Part shown: in pieces, positions 7,630 to 16,683 of the stretch
Position numbering within the stretch: the first letter of the stretch is position 1
Layout: each line of letters begins with the position of its first letter
NCBI RefSeq assembly: GCF_013300725.1
Contig: NZ_JAAIMM010000001.1
Coordinates: forward strand, 1-64,000
Reading direction: 5' to 3'
DNA length: 64,000 nt
From: Allocoprococcus comes
Lineage (GTDB): Bacteria; Bacillota; Clostridia; Lachnospirales; Lachnospiraceae
Program-made: the position numbers and the translations under genes
Notes under the pieces: generated by a model
Told to the model about the DNA's origin: nothing
Database searches by the model: none
What the model saw: only the letters and a program-made list of their open reading frames with translations

Positions 7630-9542
7630 AAAACATTATCGTAGGAACCGCAGGTCACATTGACCACGGGAAGACGACATTGATAAAAGCACTTACCGGA
7701 CGCAACACAGACCGGTGGGAAGAAGAACAGAGAAGAGGGATCACCATTGACCTCGGGTTTACTTATTTTGATCTGAAAAATGGAGACCGTGTAGGGATCA
7801 TTGATGTTCCGGGACATGAAAAATTTATCAACAACATGGTTGCGGGAGTTGTCGGAATGGATCTGGTACTCCTGGTTGTGGCTGCGGATGAAGGAATCAT
7901 GCCACAGACAAGAGAACACATGGACATTCTGGGACTCCTTGGGATCAAAAAGAGCATTCTGGTGATCAACAAGTGTGACCTGGTCGATGAAGAATGGCTG
8001 GAACTCGTCGAGGAAGAAATCCAGGAAGAACTGGAAGGTACTTTTCTGGAAGGTGCACCGGTTGTCAAAGTATCGGCTGCAACCGGGCAGGGTCTTGATG
8101 AACTGACGGATACGATCCAGCAGCTGATGTCGGATGAGGTGGTTGCAAAGGATACACAGACTATTCCAAGACTTCCGATTGACCGGGTATTTACCCTGTC
8201 AGGTTTTGGGACGATTATCACAGGGACACTTATCTCCGGTACGATCACCAAGGAAGACGTTCTGGAAATGTATCCGATCGGAAAAGAGTGCAAGATCCGT
8301 AATATTCAGGTACACGGACAGAATCAGGACAAATGCTATGCCGGACAGAGAGTGGCGATCAATCTGTCAAATGTGAAGAAAAAGGAGATCCGCAGAGGGT
8401 GTGTGCTTGCGCCGAAGAACAGTATGAAAAATACAGATCTTCTGGATGTGAAGCTGACCGTTTTGGAAGATTCTATGCGTATCCTTACAAATCATGAGAG
8501 ACTGCATTTGTACACTGGTACGAGTGAGATCCTCTGCCGTGCGGTTCTGTTGGATAAGGAGCAGATCGGACCGGGAGAAGAGGGACTGGTACAGCTCAGA
8601 CTGGAAGAAGAGATTGCGGTCAAACGAGGCGACCGTTTTGTAGTACGTTTCTATTCGCCGATGGAGACCATCGGAGGTGGGATTGTGCTGGAACCGAATC
8701 CGGTGCGTAAGAAACGTTTTGATGCGCAGGCAATCGAAGAACTGAAGAAAAAAGAATCCGGTTCTCTTGGCGATGTTATGGAGCTTCAGATCAAAGAACA
8801 CGGCGACACGATGATCACACTTGCTGAGCTTGCAAAGGTGATGGCACATTCCGTAGATGAACTGAAGGAGTATCTTGAAGAACTGGAAGAATCGGGAACA
8901 ATCTTTGTATTCCCAATGAAGAAGGACACATATTTGTGGCACAGAGACAGCGAATTTGCAGTACGTCAGAAGATAGAGGAGACACTGCAGAAATATCATA
9001 GTGAGCATCCATACCGATATGGAATGAAGAAAGCCGAAATTCACAATACATTCCTGAAAAAGATCAAACCAAACATATTTGATGCGTATATCGAAAGAAT
9101 GACGGAAGAAAACGTCTATGGAAGAAGGGAAGAATATCTTTCACTTCCGGGATATGAAGTTCCGAAGGACGCGATGTATCTTCAGACAGAGAAGCTGATC
9201 GAAGATACATTTGAAAAAGCAGGATATGATTTTGTGAGATTTTCAGAGATTGATTTTGGAAAAATTCCGCGCCAGACAGCGGAAGATGTGGTTCTCATGA
9301 TGATTGACGAAGGAAAAGTACTCCGTATCAATGAAGAGATGTTTACGATGAAACACCTGATGGATGAAGCGAAGGAAAAAATTCAGAATCATCTGAAGGA
9401 AGAAAATCTGATCACGATCGCACAGGTGAGAGATATGTTCTCAACAAGCAGAAAGAGTGCGAAACCGATTTTAGAATATATGGACAGCATTAAGGTGACA
9501 AAGAAGACAGGCGGAGAAAGTGAGAGGGTGGCATACTTATGA
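7626..9542 (+). CDS. selB: Selenocysteine-specific elongation factor SelB
   Basis: SelB is an EF-Tu-like GTPase that carries Sec-tRNA to the ribosome and binds the SECIS hairpin. In 638 residues it shows the GTPase motifs GHIDHGKT (10-17), DVPGHEKFI and NKCDLVDE, a region of EF-Tu-like domains 2 and 3 ([18 protein letters not shown]), and a C-terminal half rich in winged-helix segments that recognise mRNA. It overlaps selA at its start and the second LysR gene at its end, each by ATGA, so selD-selA-selB-lysR is one tightly packed operon. Confidence 0.96.
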   Translation: MKNIIVGTAGHIDHGKTTLIKALTGRNTDRWEEEQRRGITIDLGFTYFDLKNGDRVGIIDVPGHEKFINNMVAGVVGMDLVLLVVAADEGIMPQTREHMDILGLLGIKKSILVINKCDLVDEEWLELVEEEIQEELEGTFLEGAPVVKVSAATGQGLDELTDTIQQLMSDEVVAKDTQTIPRLPIDRVFTLSGFGTIITGTLISGTITKEDVLEMYPIGKECKIRNIQVHGQNQDKCYAGQRVAINLSNVKKKEIRRGCVLAPKNSMKNTDLLDVKLTVLEDSMRILTNHERLHLYTGTSEILCRAVLLDKEQIGPGEEGLVQLRLEEEIAVKRGDRFVVRFYSPMETIGGGIVLEPNPVRKKRFDAQAIEELKKKESGSLGDVMELQIKEHGDTMITLAELAKVMAHSVDELKEYLEELEESGTIFVFPMKKDTYLWHRDSEFAVRQKIEETLQKYHSEHPYRYGMKKAEIHNTFLKKIKPNIFDAYIERMTEENVYGRREEYLSLPGYEVPKDAMYLQTEKLIEDTFEKAGYDFVRFSEIDFGKIPRQTAEDVVLMMIDEGKVLRINEEMFTMKHLMDEAKEKIQNHLKEENLITIAQVRDMFSTSRKSAKPILEYMDSIKVTKKTGGESERVAYL

Positions 9543-10456
9543 ATTTAAAGCAGCTGGAGGCATTTGTTAAGGTAACTGAGTCGGGAAGCTTTTCGAAAGC
9601 GGCAAAGCTTTTGTTCCTGACACAGCCAACGGTCAGTGCACATATCTCTGCTCTGGAGAAAGAGCTGGATTCACGCCTCTTTGTAAGAAATACAAAAGAA
9701 GTGAAATTGTCGGAAGAAGGAAAGCAGTTATATCAGTATGCGCGTCAGATGGTAGAACTGGAAGAAGAAATCGAGCATGTGTTTTCAAAAGATGCACAGC
9801 GTGAAGAAAAATGTATTACGATTGCAACTTCGACAATCCCGGCACAGTATGTTCTGCCGGCAATTCTGGCAAAATTCAGGGAAGCATATCCGGATGAGCA
9901 GTTCCGGATTTCAGAAAATGACAGCTGCGGTGTTGTTGAACAGGTAGCAGGGCATATGGTAGATATTGGATTCACAGGTACGGTACTTGAAAAGAAACAT
10001 TGCAGATATATGCCTTTTTATCAGGATGAACTGGTTGTTATCATGCCGAATACCGAGTTTTATCAGGAAATACAGAAGCGCTATAAGACAGCAACATGGA
10101 TAAAGAATGAACCGGTCATTATGCGGGAAGAAGGATCGGGAACCCGCAAGGAAACAGAAAAAATATTGAGAAAAGCAGGAATTATGCCTGATACCCTCAA
10201 TATAGTAGCATGCATTGAGAATCCGGAAGCGATAAAAAGGTCAGTAAAGAGTGGGCTTGGAATCACGATCATATCAAGACTTGCAGCAGAAGAGGAGATC
10301 CGGACCGGACAGGTCCTGGAATTTCCGTTACAGAAGGATGAAAGCAGTCGTTATCTGAACCTTGTATACAATAAAAACTATCAGCTGCCTGCAGCAGCAG
10401 AGCATCTGATCCGGATTGTAAAGGATTTCTATCCAGATGCACATATGGGGAAATGA
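9539..10456 (+). CDS. LysR-family regulator associated with selenium metabolism (copy 2)
   Basis: A 305-residue LysR protein with the DNA-binding domain [20 protein letters not shown] and a C-terminal effector-binding domain. It is a close paralogue of the gene at 4161-5081. It is translationally coupled to selB by a four-base overlap and followed 13 bases later by a cysteine desulfurase. Two such regulators bracketing selD-selA-selB suggest a duplicated unit; they may form heteromers or compete for the same sites. Which genes each controls cannot be told from sequence. Confidence 0.88.
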   Translation: MNLKQLEAFVKVTESGSFSKAAKLLFLTQPTVSAHISALEKELDSRLFVRNTKEVKLSEEGKQLYQYARQMVELEEEIEHVFSKDAQREEKCITIATSTIPAQYVLPAILAKFREAYPDEQFRISENDSCGVVEQVAGHMVDIGFTGTVLEKKHCRYMPFYQDELVVIMPNTEFYQEIQKRYKTATWIKNEPVIMREEGSGTRKETEKILRKAGIMPDTLNIVACIENPEAIKRSVKSGLGITIISRLAAEEEIRTGQVLEFPLQKDESSRYLNLVYNKNYQLPAAAEHLIRIVKDFYPDAHMGK

Positions 10457-10469
10457 AAAGAGGATAAAA

Positions 10470-11609
10470 ATGATATATTTAGATAATGCGGCAACGACAA
10501 TGCGTAAACCACAGGAAGTAATTGATGCGATCACCGCAGCAATGTGTTCCATGGGAAATGCCGGAAGAGGTGTCAATGAGGCATCTCTCGGAGCAGCAAG
10601 AACGGTGTATGATACAAGAGAAAAGCTTGCAGCTTTCTTCGGAGCGGAAGATGCAAGACAGATTGTATTTACGATGAATTCAACAGAGAGTCTGAATATC
10701 GCAATTAAAGGAATCTTAAATCCGGGAGACCATGTGATCTCGACGGTTCTGGAACACAATTCAGTTCTCAGACCGCTTTATGAGATGGAGAAAAAAGGGG
10801 TAGAAGTAACATTCCTTAACAGTGATGAAAAAGGAACTCTGGATTACGCAGATTTTGAAAAGGCGATCAAAGAAAACACAAAAGCGATCGTCTGCACCCA
10901 TGGATCGAATCTGACAGGAAATAAAGTGGACGTGGAGCGGATCGGAGAGATCGCAAAAGCACATGATCTCTTATTTGTGGTAGATGCTTCACAGACAGCA
11001 GGCGTATTTCCGATTGATGTGCAGAAGATGCACATTGATATTCTGTGTTTTACCGGTCATAAGGGACTTTTAGGACCGCAGGGAACCGGTGGAATGTATG
11101 TAAGAAAAGGGCTGCATGTCAGACCGCTTCTTTCTGGTGGTACTGGTGTACAGACTTACAGTAAGACCCAGCCGGAAGAGATGCCGACAGCACTGGAAGC
11201 CGGAACCCTCAACGGACATGGAATTGCCGGACTGGATGCTGCGATCGGATATCTGGAAGAAACAGGAATTGACACGATCCGTGCAAAGGAACAGGCACTG
11301 ATGAAGCGGTTCTATGAAGGTGTAAAAGAAATCCCGGGAGTCAAAATTTATGGAGATTTCAGCAGCATGGATCGTTGTGCAGTCGTGAGTCTGAATATTG
11401 GAGAGTATGATTCCGGAGAAGTCAGCGATGCACTTCTGACAGATTATGGGATTTCTACCCGTTCAGGAGGACACTGTGCACCACGGATGCATGAGGCACT
11501 TGGAACCGTAGAGCAGGGGGCTGTCAGATTCAGTTTTTCACACTATAACACAGAGGAAGAAGTGGATACAGCAATCCGGGCAATCCGCGAGCTTGCAGAA
11601 GAAGAGTAG
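10470..11609 (+). CDS. Cysteine desulfurase family protein (class V aminotransferase, selenium-linked)
   Basis: A 379-residue PLP enzyme of the SufS/NifS superfamily. Visible are MIYLDNAATT at the N-terminus, THGSNLTGN, DASQTAG, the PLP lysine in CFTGHKGLLGPQG and the active-site cysteine in RSGGHCAPRMH. Such enzymes take sulfur from cysteine, or selenium from selenocysteine, as a persulfide or perselenide. The placement between sel genes and a YedE/TusA set points to selenium delivery, like the EF2568-type group of the family. The ATG at 10470 is preferred because AGAGGA precedes it and the conserved YLDNAATT then lies at the very start; an upstream in-frame start at 10437 overlaps the LysR gene. 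Confidence 0.9.
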   Translation: MIYLDNAATTMRKPQEVIDAITAAMCSMGNAGRGVNEASLGAARTVYDTREKLAAFFGAEDARQIVFTMNSTESLNIAIKGILNPGDHVISTVLEHNSVLRPLYEMEKKGVEVTFLNSDEKGTLDYADFEKAIKENTKAIVCTHGSNLTGNKVDVERIGEIAKAHDLLFVVDASQTAGVFPIDVQKMHIDILCFTGHKGLLGPQGTGGMYVRKGLHVRPLLSGGTGVQTYSKTQPEEMPTALEAGTLNGHGIAGLDAAIGYLEETGIDTIRAKEQALMKRFYEGVKEIPGVKIYGDFSSMDRCAVVSLNIGEYDSGEVSDALLTDYGISTRSGGHCAPRMHEALGTVEQGAVRFSFSHYNTEEEVDTAIRAIRELAEEE

Positions 11610-11656
11610 AATTTTGTAAAGTCAGGATTTTATATAAGAATATAAATTGATAGAAA

Positions 11657-11700
11657 ACCGATATGATATTGATAGTATCAATATATATATCGGTCTATTT
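11657..11700 (+). terminator. Terminator after the sel operon
   Basis: Nested stems ACCGATAT/ATATCGGT and ATATTGATA/TATCAATAT (11657-11694) are followed by CTATTTT. It separates the sel genes from the transporter operon. Confidence 0.75.
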
Positions 11701-11710
11701 TAATTATGAA

Positions 11711-11740
11711 TTGGACAAGAAGTTGTGCAAAAGGTATAAT
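11711..11740 (+). promoter_or_regulatory. Probable promoter of the yedE-tusA operon
   Basis: TTGGAC at 11711-11716, an 18-base spacer and a perfect TATAAT at 11735-11740. The leader to the next start codon is about 65 bases and ends in AAGGAGGAAG. Confidence 0.55.
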
Positions 11741-11808
11741 TATAAGGTAATAAAAAAGTCTTTAATAGTTAAAATGACGAATGAGAGAAAGGCGAAGGAG
11801 GAAGAAAA

Positions 11809-12906
11809 ATGAATTTATCAGATTCAAAGAAGAAGCTTGCACTTGCGGGGGTATTGTGTGGGCTTGTAGCAGCATGTCTGGCTTACTTTGGTAATCCGGC
11901 AAATATGGCATTTTGTATTGCCTGCTTTATCCGTGATACGGCAGGAGCTCTGGGATTCCACCAGGCCGAAGTTGTACAGTATGCAAGACCGGAGATCATC
12001 GGTCTTGTGATTGGAGCATTTATTATTTCAGTGGCAACAAAAGAATACCGTTCAACAGCAGGATCTTCACCGATGATCCGCTTTATCCTTGGTATGGTAA
12101 TTATGATCGGTTCCCTGATTTTCCTTGGCTGCCCGCTCCGTATGGTGATCCGTATGTCAGCAGGTGACCTGAATGCATGGGTAGCACTGATCGGTTTTGT
12201 ACTTGGAGTAGGAACAGGAGCATTTGCCCTGAAAAAAGGATTCAGTCTTGGACGTGCGCATGAGACGAATAAAGAAAATGGAGCAGTGCTTCCGGTACTG
12301 ATGCTTGGTATTCTGATCCTTGCAACCTGCTCAACACTTCTCAAAGCAAGTGAAGCAGGTCCTGGAAGTCTTCATGCACCAATTATCATGTCACTTATCG
12401 GCGGACTTATTTTCGGAGCACTTGCTCAGAAATCAAGAATGTGCTTCGCCGGCGGAATCCGTGATGCGATCTTAATGAAGAACTTTGATCTTCTTACAAT
12501 TATTGCAGGTCTTTTTGTTGTAATGCTGATCTTCAATCTGGCAACAGGAAGATTCGTACTTGGATTTAACACTCCTGGGATCATTGCACATTCCAACCAT
12601 CTGTGGAATATCCTTGGCATGTATGCGGTAGGATTCGCGGCAGTTCTTGCCGGTGGTTGCCCGCTTCGTCAGCTGATCCTTGCAGGACAGGGATCTTCTG
12701 ATTCAGCAGTGACTGTACTTGGTATGTTCTTTGCTGCAGCACTTTGCCATAACTTCGGACTTGCATCAAGCGGAACAGCTATGAATGCAGAGACAGGCGA
12801 ACTCGTTGCAGGAGCCGTAACGCCGAATGGAAAAGTTGCTTGCATTATCTGTATTATCGCATGCTTTATCATTGCATTTACAAACAAAAGAGAGCAGGCA
12901 AAATAG
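11809..12906 (+). CDS. yedE: YedE-family putative selenium transporter
   Basis: A 365-residue polytopic membrane protein with roughly ten hydrophobic segments. Two copies of a GCPLR motif (FLGCPLRMVIRMSAGD and AGGCPLRQLILAGQGSSD) show the internal duplication typical of YeeE/YedE sulfur-compound transporters. In selenium users this family clusters with YedF, SelD and TusA and is thought to import selenium or thiosulfate-like species through conserved cysteines. It heads a three-gene operon with tusA-like and DUF3343 genes. Confidence 0.87.
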   Translation: MNLSDSKKKLALAGVLCGLVAACLAYFGNPANMAFCIACFIRDTAGALGFHQAEVVQYARPEIIGLVIGAFIISVATKEYRSTAGSSPMIRFILGMVIMIGSLIFLGCPLRMVIRMSAGDLNAWVALIGFVLGVGTGAFALKKGFSLGRAHETNKENGAVLPVLMLGILILATCSTLLKASEAGPGSLHAPIIMSLIGGLIFGALAQKSRMCFAGGIRDAILMKNFDLLTIIAGLFVVMLIFNLATGRFVLGFNTPGIIAHSNHLWNILGMYAVGFAAVLAGGCPLRQLILAGQGSSDSAVTVLGMFFAAALCHNFGLASSGTAMNAETGELVAGAVTPNGKVACIICIIACFIIAFTNKREQAK

Positions 12907-12975
12907 TCAGAAACCGCAAGATTTAGATGGATAATCCATAAGAAATATGATATGCTAGGAAGGCAGGTAAAAAAT

Positions 12976-13179
12976 ATGAAAGAAGTAGATGCAAGAGGAC
13001 TTTCATGCCCGGAACCGCTGATGCTTACCGCAGAAGCACTGAAGAATGCGAACGGACCGATCAAGGTTCTTGTGAGCGAACCTCACCAGAAGACTAATAT
13101 TGAAAAGTTTGCGAAGGACAAAGGAAAGAAGGCAACTTCTACCGAGAAGGGCTCTGAATTTGAAATTGTGATTGAATAA
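12976..13179 (+). CDS. TusA-family sulfur (selenium) carrier protein
   Basis: A 67-residue carrier with the motif DARGLSCPEPLM, whose cysteine forms a persulfide in TusA. AGGAAGGCAGG just before the ATG at 12976 supports this start over the ATG at 12952, which has no ribosome binding site. Its stop codon shares one base with the next start (TAATG), so the two are coupled. It probably accepts sulfur or selenium brought in by the YedE protein or released by the desulfurase. Confidence 0.9.
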   Translation: MKEVDARGLSCPEPLMLTAEALKNANGPIKVLVSEPHQKTNIEKFAKDKGKKATSTEKGSEFEIVIE

Positions 13180-13415
13180 TGAGAAAAAAAGAGTTAAAGC
13201 TGGTCATCACATTCCATACAACAGCGGATGCGATGGCGATGGAAAAAGAATGTAAAAAAGTTGGTGCACAGGGACGTATGATCCCGGTACCGAGAAGTAT
13301 TTCAGCAGGATGCGGGCTTTCCTGGTGCGCACCACTGGAATGCAGGGAAGAACTGAAAAATGTCATGCAGGGAATCGGTCTTGAAGAAGAAGAGATTCAC
13401 GAGTGTATGGTATAA
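13179..13415 (+). CDS. DUF3343 domain protein
   Basis: A 78-residue protein with ITFHTTADAMAMEKECKK and the cysteine motif GCGLSWCAP. DUF3343 proteins usually accompany YedE and TusA in selenium or sulfur clusters, and the two cysteines suggest redox or carrier chemistry, but no activity is known. Last gene of the operon, one-base overlap with the tusA-like gene. Confidence 0.85.
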   Translation: MRKKELKLVITFHTTADAMAMEKECKKVGAQGRMIPVPRSISAGCGLSWCAPLECREELKNVMQGIGLEEEEIHECMV

Positions 13416-13429
13416 GAAGAGTTAGAATG

Positions 13430-13470
13430 AGGAAACCGCAAGATGAGGAATCATTTTTGCGGTTTCCTGT
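13430..13470 (+). terminator. Terminator of the yedE operon
   Basis: A 12-bp perfect stem AGGAAACCGCAA (13430-13441) with TTGCGGTTTCCT (13457-13468). The U-tract is weak (GTTTGC). Confidence 0.7.
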
Positions 13471-13474
13471 TTGC

Positions 13475-13542
13475 TTTCATGGGAAGTTACAAAGAAACTT
13501 TCTGTGAAATAAAAGGCACTGTGCGCCGGTGATATGTCCATA
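13475..13542 (+). repeat. Structured intergenic repeat, copy B
   Basis: Arms TTTCATGGGAAGTT and AACTTTCTGTGAAA are followed by AAAAGGCACTGTGCGCC and ATATGTCCATAT. The layout equals the other copies (2783, 18336, 32188) although many paired bases have changed on both sides, which indicates a conserved fold. Confidence 0.65.
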
Positions 13543-13667
13543 TTTTATTGATTTACTGAGAATATTAGTGGAACAAGAAAAATAATTCTTTACATTTAGC
13601 ATGATTTTGGATACATTATTATTGTAAATATATCCTACTAATTAACTAAAGTATGTTGGAGGAGAAG

Positions 13668-14285
13668 ATGAGGGCGTTATCAGAAAAGCGATTGAGTGAT
13701 TATATGGCAGAGCAGATTGCGGATGAAATTCTGTCTGGCAGAATCGAAGGGGGAAGTCAGTTAAAGCAGGAAGAACTGGCGGAAGTGTTTGGCGCATCCC
13801 GGATTCCGATCAGAGAAGCGTTTCAGGTGCTGGAGAGTCAGGGTCTGATCGTGCGGCTGGCAACAAAAAGAATTTACACAGTTGAGCTGGATGAGGAACA
13901 GATAGAACTGATTTTTGAAATGATCGGGGAAATCCTCAAAAAAGCGGTTCAGCATGTCCTGAATACGAAAAAGCAGACAGGGGAAAAGAAAGTATTTTCG
14001 GTGGAAACAAGACCGGATCAGTTGCTTCTTGCACAGATGGAGAATGGATATTTGACGAATCTGCTGAAAAATGCTTCGGAGTGTTATATCCGGTTTGCCG
14101 TAAAATGTAAAGAAACGGACGGGAAAAAAGAGGCAGAAAGAGCAATCTGCGAACAGATAACAGGTGCATTAAATGGCGCAGAAAAATATACAAAAACATT
14201 TGCAAAAGCGGTCAATAGTGAGATTGACAGATGGGTATTGCTTCTGGCAGAGCAGGTGAAGGAAGAAAGAAGGAAGAATAGATGA
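13668..14285 (+). CDS. GntR-family regulator, FadR-like (first of a pair)
   Basis: A 205-residue regulator with an N-terminal winged helix (ADEILSGRIEGGSQLKQEE, then ASRIPIREAFQVLESQGLI) and a degenerate, short FadR-type C-terminal domain. The latter lacks the clear metal-binding histidine pattern seen in the next gene. GGAGG at 13658-13662 favours ATG 13668; the in-frame ATG 13653 lies upstream of that site. It overlaps the second GntR gene by ATGA. The two probably work as a pair on the tartrate genes that follow. Confidence 0.82.
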   Translation: MRALSEKRLSDYMAEQIADEILSGRIEGGSQLKQEELAEVFGASRIPIREAFQVLESQGLIVRLATKRIYTVELDEEQIELIFEMIGEILKKAVQHVLNTKKQTGEKKVFSVETRPDQLLLAQMENGYLTNLLKNASECYIRFAVKCKETDGKKEAERAICEQITGALNGAEKYTKTFAKAVNSEIDRWVLLLAEQVKEERRKNR

Positions 14286-14926
14286 ATGGTTTAAAACCGA
14301 TCAAGATGCCGTCAGCGAAAGAAAAAGTTGCTGCGGAGCTCAGAAAAGCAATTTTATCAAGGCAGATGAAAGAAGGAGAGATCCTTTCACTCGACAGTGT
14401 AGCATCCCAGCTGAATGTGTCGGCAATGCCGGTAAGAGAAGCGTTTCAGATCCTGGCGAGGGACGGGCTGATCCAGCTTCGGAAGAATAAAGGGGCAGTC
14501 GTTCTTGGAATCACGGAGACCTATATCCGGGAACATTACCAGCTCCGCGCGATCCTTGAGAGTGCGGCAGCAAAGCTTGCGGCAGAACAGGGAACGGATA
14601 TTTCGGAAATAGAAGACGTTTATCAGGAATCCTGTGAGGCTCTGGAAAGTGGGGAAGCCCAGAAATATACAGATCTCAATCGCGCATTTCACAATGAGAT
14701 CTGGAGCGCGGCAGGCAATGGAAAGATGAAAAAGATGATCTCCGAGCTGTGGAACGGACTTTCCATGGGAAGCATGGTTTCCGAAGGCGATTACGCAAAG
14801 GTATCGATCAAAGAGCACGGAAGGATTCTGAAGGCAATTCAGGAGCATAATGCCGAAGCGGCGGAAAAAGAGATGTATGCGCATATCATGCGTAGCCGTG
14901 ATGATATGCTGACGTATTACAAATAG
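14282..14926 (+). CDS. GntR-family regulator, FadR/FCD-like (second of a pair)
   Basis: A 214-residue regulator. The DNA-binding part has LRKAILSRQMKEGEILSLDS and VSAMPVREAFQILARDGLIQ; the C-terminal FCD domain keeps RAILESAAAKLA, LNRAFHNEIWSA and a late histidine (SIKEHGRILKAI) of the ligand or metal site. Such regulators commonly sense organic acids. Position just ahead of the transporter and dehydratase genes suggests tartrate or a related dicarboxylate as effector. Confidence 0.87.
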   Translation: MNGLKPIKMPSAKEKVAAELRKAILSRQMKEGEILSLDSVASQLNVSAMPVREAFQILARDGLIQLRKNKGAVVLGITETYIREHYQLRAILESAAAKLAAEQGTDISEIEDVYQESCEALESGEAQKYTDLNRAFHNEIWSAAGNGKMKKMISELWNGLSMGSMVSEGDYAKVSIKEHGRILKAIQEHNAEAAEKEMYAHIMRSRDDMLTYYK

Positions 14927-15229
14927 ACACAGTACGAAAATAGAAAAGTTATACATAAGATATGAAAAGATTTTGAGAGCATAGAGTGTTTCTTGAAATC
15001 TTTTTTATTTGTAAAAATTTCAGAGTATACTTCAAAACAGTCTTGGCTTTGACATACATTTTGTAAAAAAGATTTTTGATAATCATCTTGGACTATATGA
15101 ATATTTGTATACTGCATACAACAACTCGTTTTTAAAGTCGATTTCGTGCAATATAACAGAAGAATCTTAGTCAGAATATACAAAACAGAATATGCAGAAT
15201 TATGCTATCCGCCAAAATGATAAAAAGTG

Positions 15230-15306
15230 ATTGACATTTTGGTGTCAATGAATTATATTAAAATCAAGATTTGGATACAAAATCAGATATCATAAATCAG
15301 ATATCA
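15230..15306 (+). promoter_or_regulatory. Promoter and operator-like repeats of the tartrate operon
   Basis: TTGACA at 15231-15236, a 17-base spacer and TATATT at 15254-15259 form a near-ideal sigma-A promoter. A perfect dyad ATTGACA-N6-TGTCAAT (15230-15249) overlaps the -35 box. Downstream, AAATCAGATATCA occurs twice (15280-15292 and 15294-15306), 14 bases apart. Both are good candidate GntR sites. The rest of 14927-15229 is AT-rich with no gene visible. Confidence 0.7.
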
Positions 15307-15358
15307 AATAAAAGGCATCCAGAAAAGAAACTAAAAAGAGAAATGAGGAGGTAGCAAA

Positions 15359-16627
15359 ATGAGTCAGGTAACTATCACATTATTGTTCCTGCTGTTTGCA
15401 ATCGTGATGTTCATGTGGGAGAAAATTCCGTTGGGACTGACATCCATGATTGTCTGTGTGGGACTGGTAGTCACAGGAGTTCTGGACTGGAAGACAGCAT
15501 TTTCGGGATTCATTGACAGCAACGTCATTCTGTTTGTTGCGATGTTCATTGTAGGTGGCGCACTTTTTGAAACAGGAATGGCAAACAAAATAGGGGGAGT
15601 TGTAACACATTTCGCCAAGACAGAGAAGCAGCTGATCGTTGCGATTATGATCATCGTAGGAGTGATGAGCGGTTTCCTTTCCAACACAGGAACAGCCGCA
15701 ATTCTGATTCCGGTAGTCATCGGTATCGCAGCAAAGTCGGGATATTCAAGATCAAGACTTCTGATGCCGCTTGTATTCGCTGCAGCGATGGGAGGTAACC
15801 TTTCCCTGATCGGAGCTCCGGGTAACATGATCGCACAGTCACAAATGGAAAGTATCGGACTGAAATTCGGATTCTTCGATTACGCAAAAGTAGGTGTACC
15901 GATCCTGATCGTCGGAATCATTTATTTCGCACTGATCGGATACAAATTTCTTCCGAACAAGACAGATGCAGCCGGAGACAGCATTTATGATGAGGTACAG
16001 GATTTCAGCAATGTGCCAAAGTGGAAACAGACACTTTCCCTGGTTATTTTGATTCTTACACTTCTCGGAATGATCTTTGAAGAACAGATCGGAATCAAGC
16101 TTTGTGTGACAGGATGTGTCGGAGCAATCGCCCTGATCCTTACAGGAGTTATCAGTGAGAAAGATGCACTTCTTTCCATCGATCTGAAGACGATCTTCCT
16201 GTTCGGTGGAACCCTTTCCCTTGCAGCAGCACTTGATTCGACAGGAGCAGGTGAGCTGATCGCGGATAAAGTAATCGGACTTCTTGGAAAGAACCCGTCA
16301 CCTTATGTACTTACATTTGTAATTTTCATGCTGTGCTGTGTACTTACCAATTTTATGTCAAATACAGCAACAACAGCACTTATGGCACCAATCGCTGTGT
16401 CAATCGCACAGGGAATGGGAGCAGACCCAAGCGCAGTACTTATGGCATGTGTCATCGGAGGATCCTGCGCATACGCAACACCGATCGGAATGCCGGCGAA
16501 CACAATGGTTGTCACAGCCGGAGGATATACATTTAAAGATTATGCAAAAGCAGGTGTGCCGCTGATTCTGGTATCCACCGTAGTAAGTATGATCTTACTT
16601 CCGATATTCTATCCATTCTTCCCGTAA
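15359..16627 (+). CDS. SLC13/DASS-family anion permease, probable tartrate (dicarboxylate) transporter
   Basis: A 422-residue membrane protein with about eleven hydrophobic helices. It has the two SNT signatures of the divalent anion:sodium symporter family, LSNTGTAAILIPV and MSNTATTALMAPIA, each in a re-entrant repeat, plus NLSLIGAPGNMIA and ATPIGMPANTMV. These loops bind the carboxylates and sodium. The gene lies 56 bases ahead of ttdA, so L-tartrate is the likely substrate; other dicarboxylates remain possible, and the family does not fix whether it is a symporter or an exchanger. Confidence 0.87.
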   Translation: MSQVTITLLFLLFAIVMFMWEKIPLGLTSMIVCVGLVVTGVLDWKTAFSGFIDSNVILFVAMFIVGGALFETGMANKIGGVVTHFAKTEKQLIVAIMIIVGVMSGFLSNTGTAAILIPVVIGIAAKSGYSRSRLLMPLVFAAAMGGNLSLIGAPGNMIAQSQMESIGLKFGFFDYAKVGVPILIVGIIYFALIGYKFLPNKTDAAGDSIYDEVQDFSNVPKWKQTLSLVILILTLLGMIFEEQIGIKLCVTGCVGAIALILTGVISEKDALLSIDLKTIFLFGGTLSLAAALDSTGAGELIADKVIGLLGKNPSPYVLTFVIFMLCCVLTNFMSNTATTALMAPIAVSIAQGMGADPSAVLMACVIGGSCAYATPIGMPANTMVVTAGGYTFKDYAKAGVPLILVSTVVSMILLPIFYPFFP

Positions 16628-16683
16628 GAAGGGATAACAAAGTAATCAAATTAAATGCAATATAAAAAGAGGAGGATTTTAAA

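Noticed and set aside
14917-15183. 88-codon minus-strand ORF between gntR and the SLC13 gene
   Set aside because: AT-rich, no ribosome binding site, no family resemblance; most likely chance.
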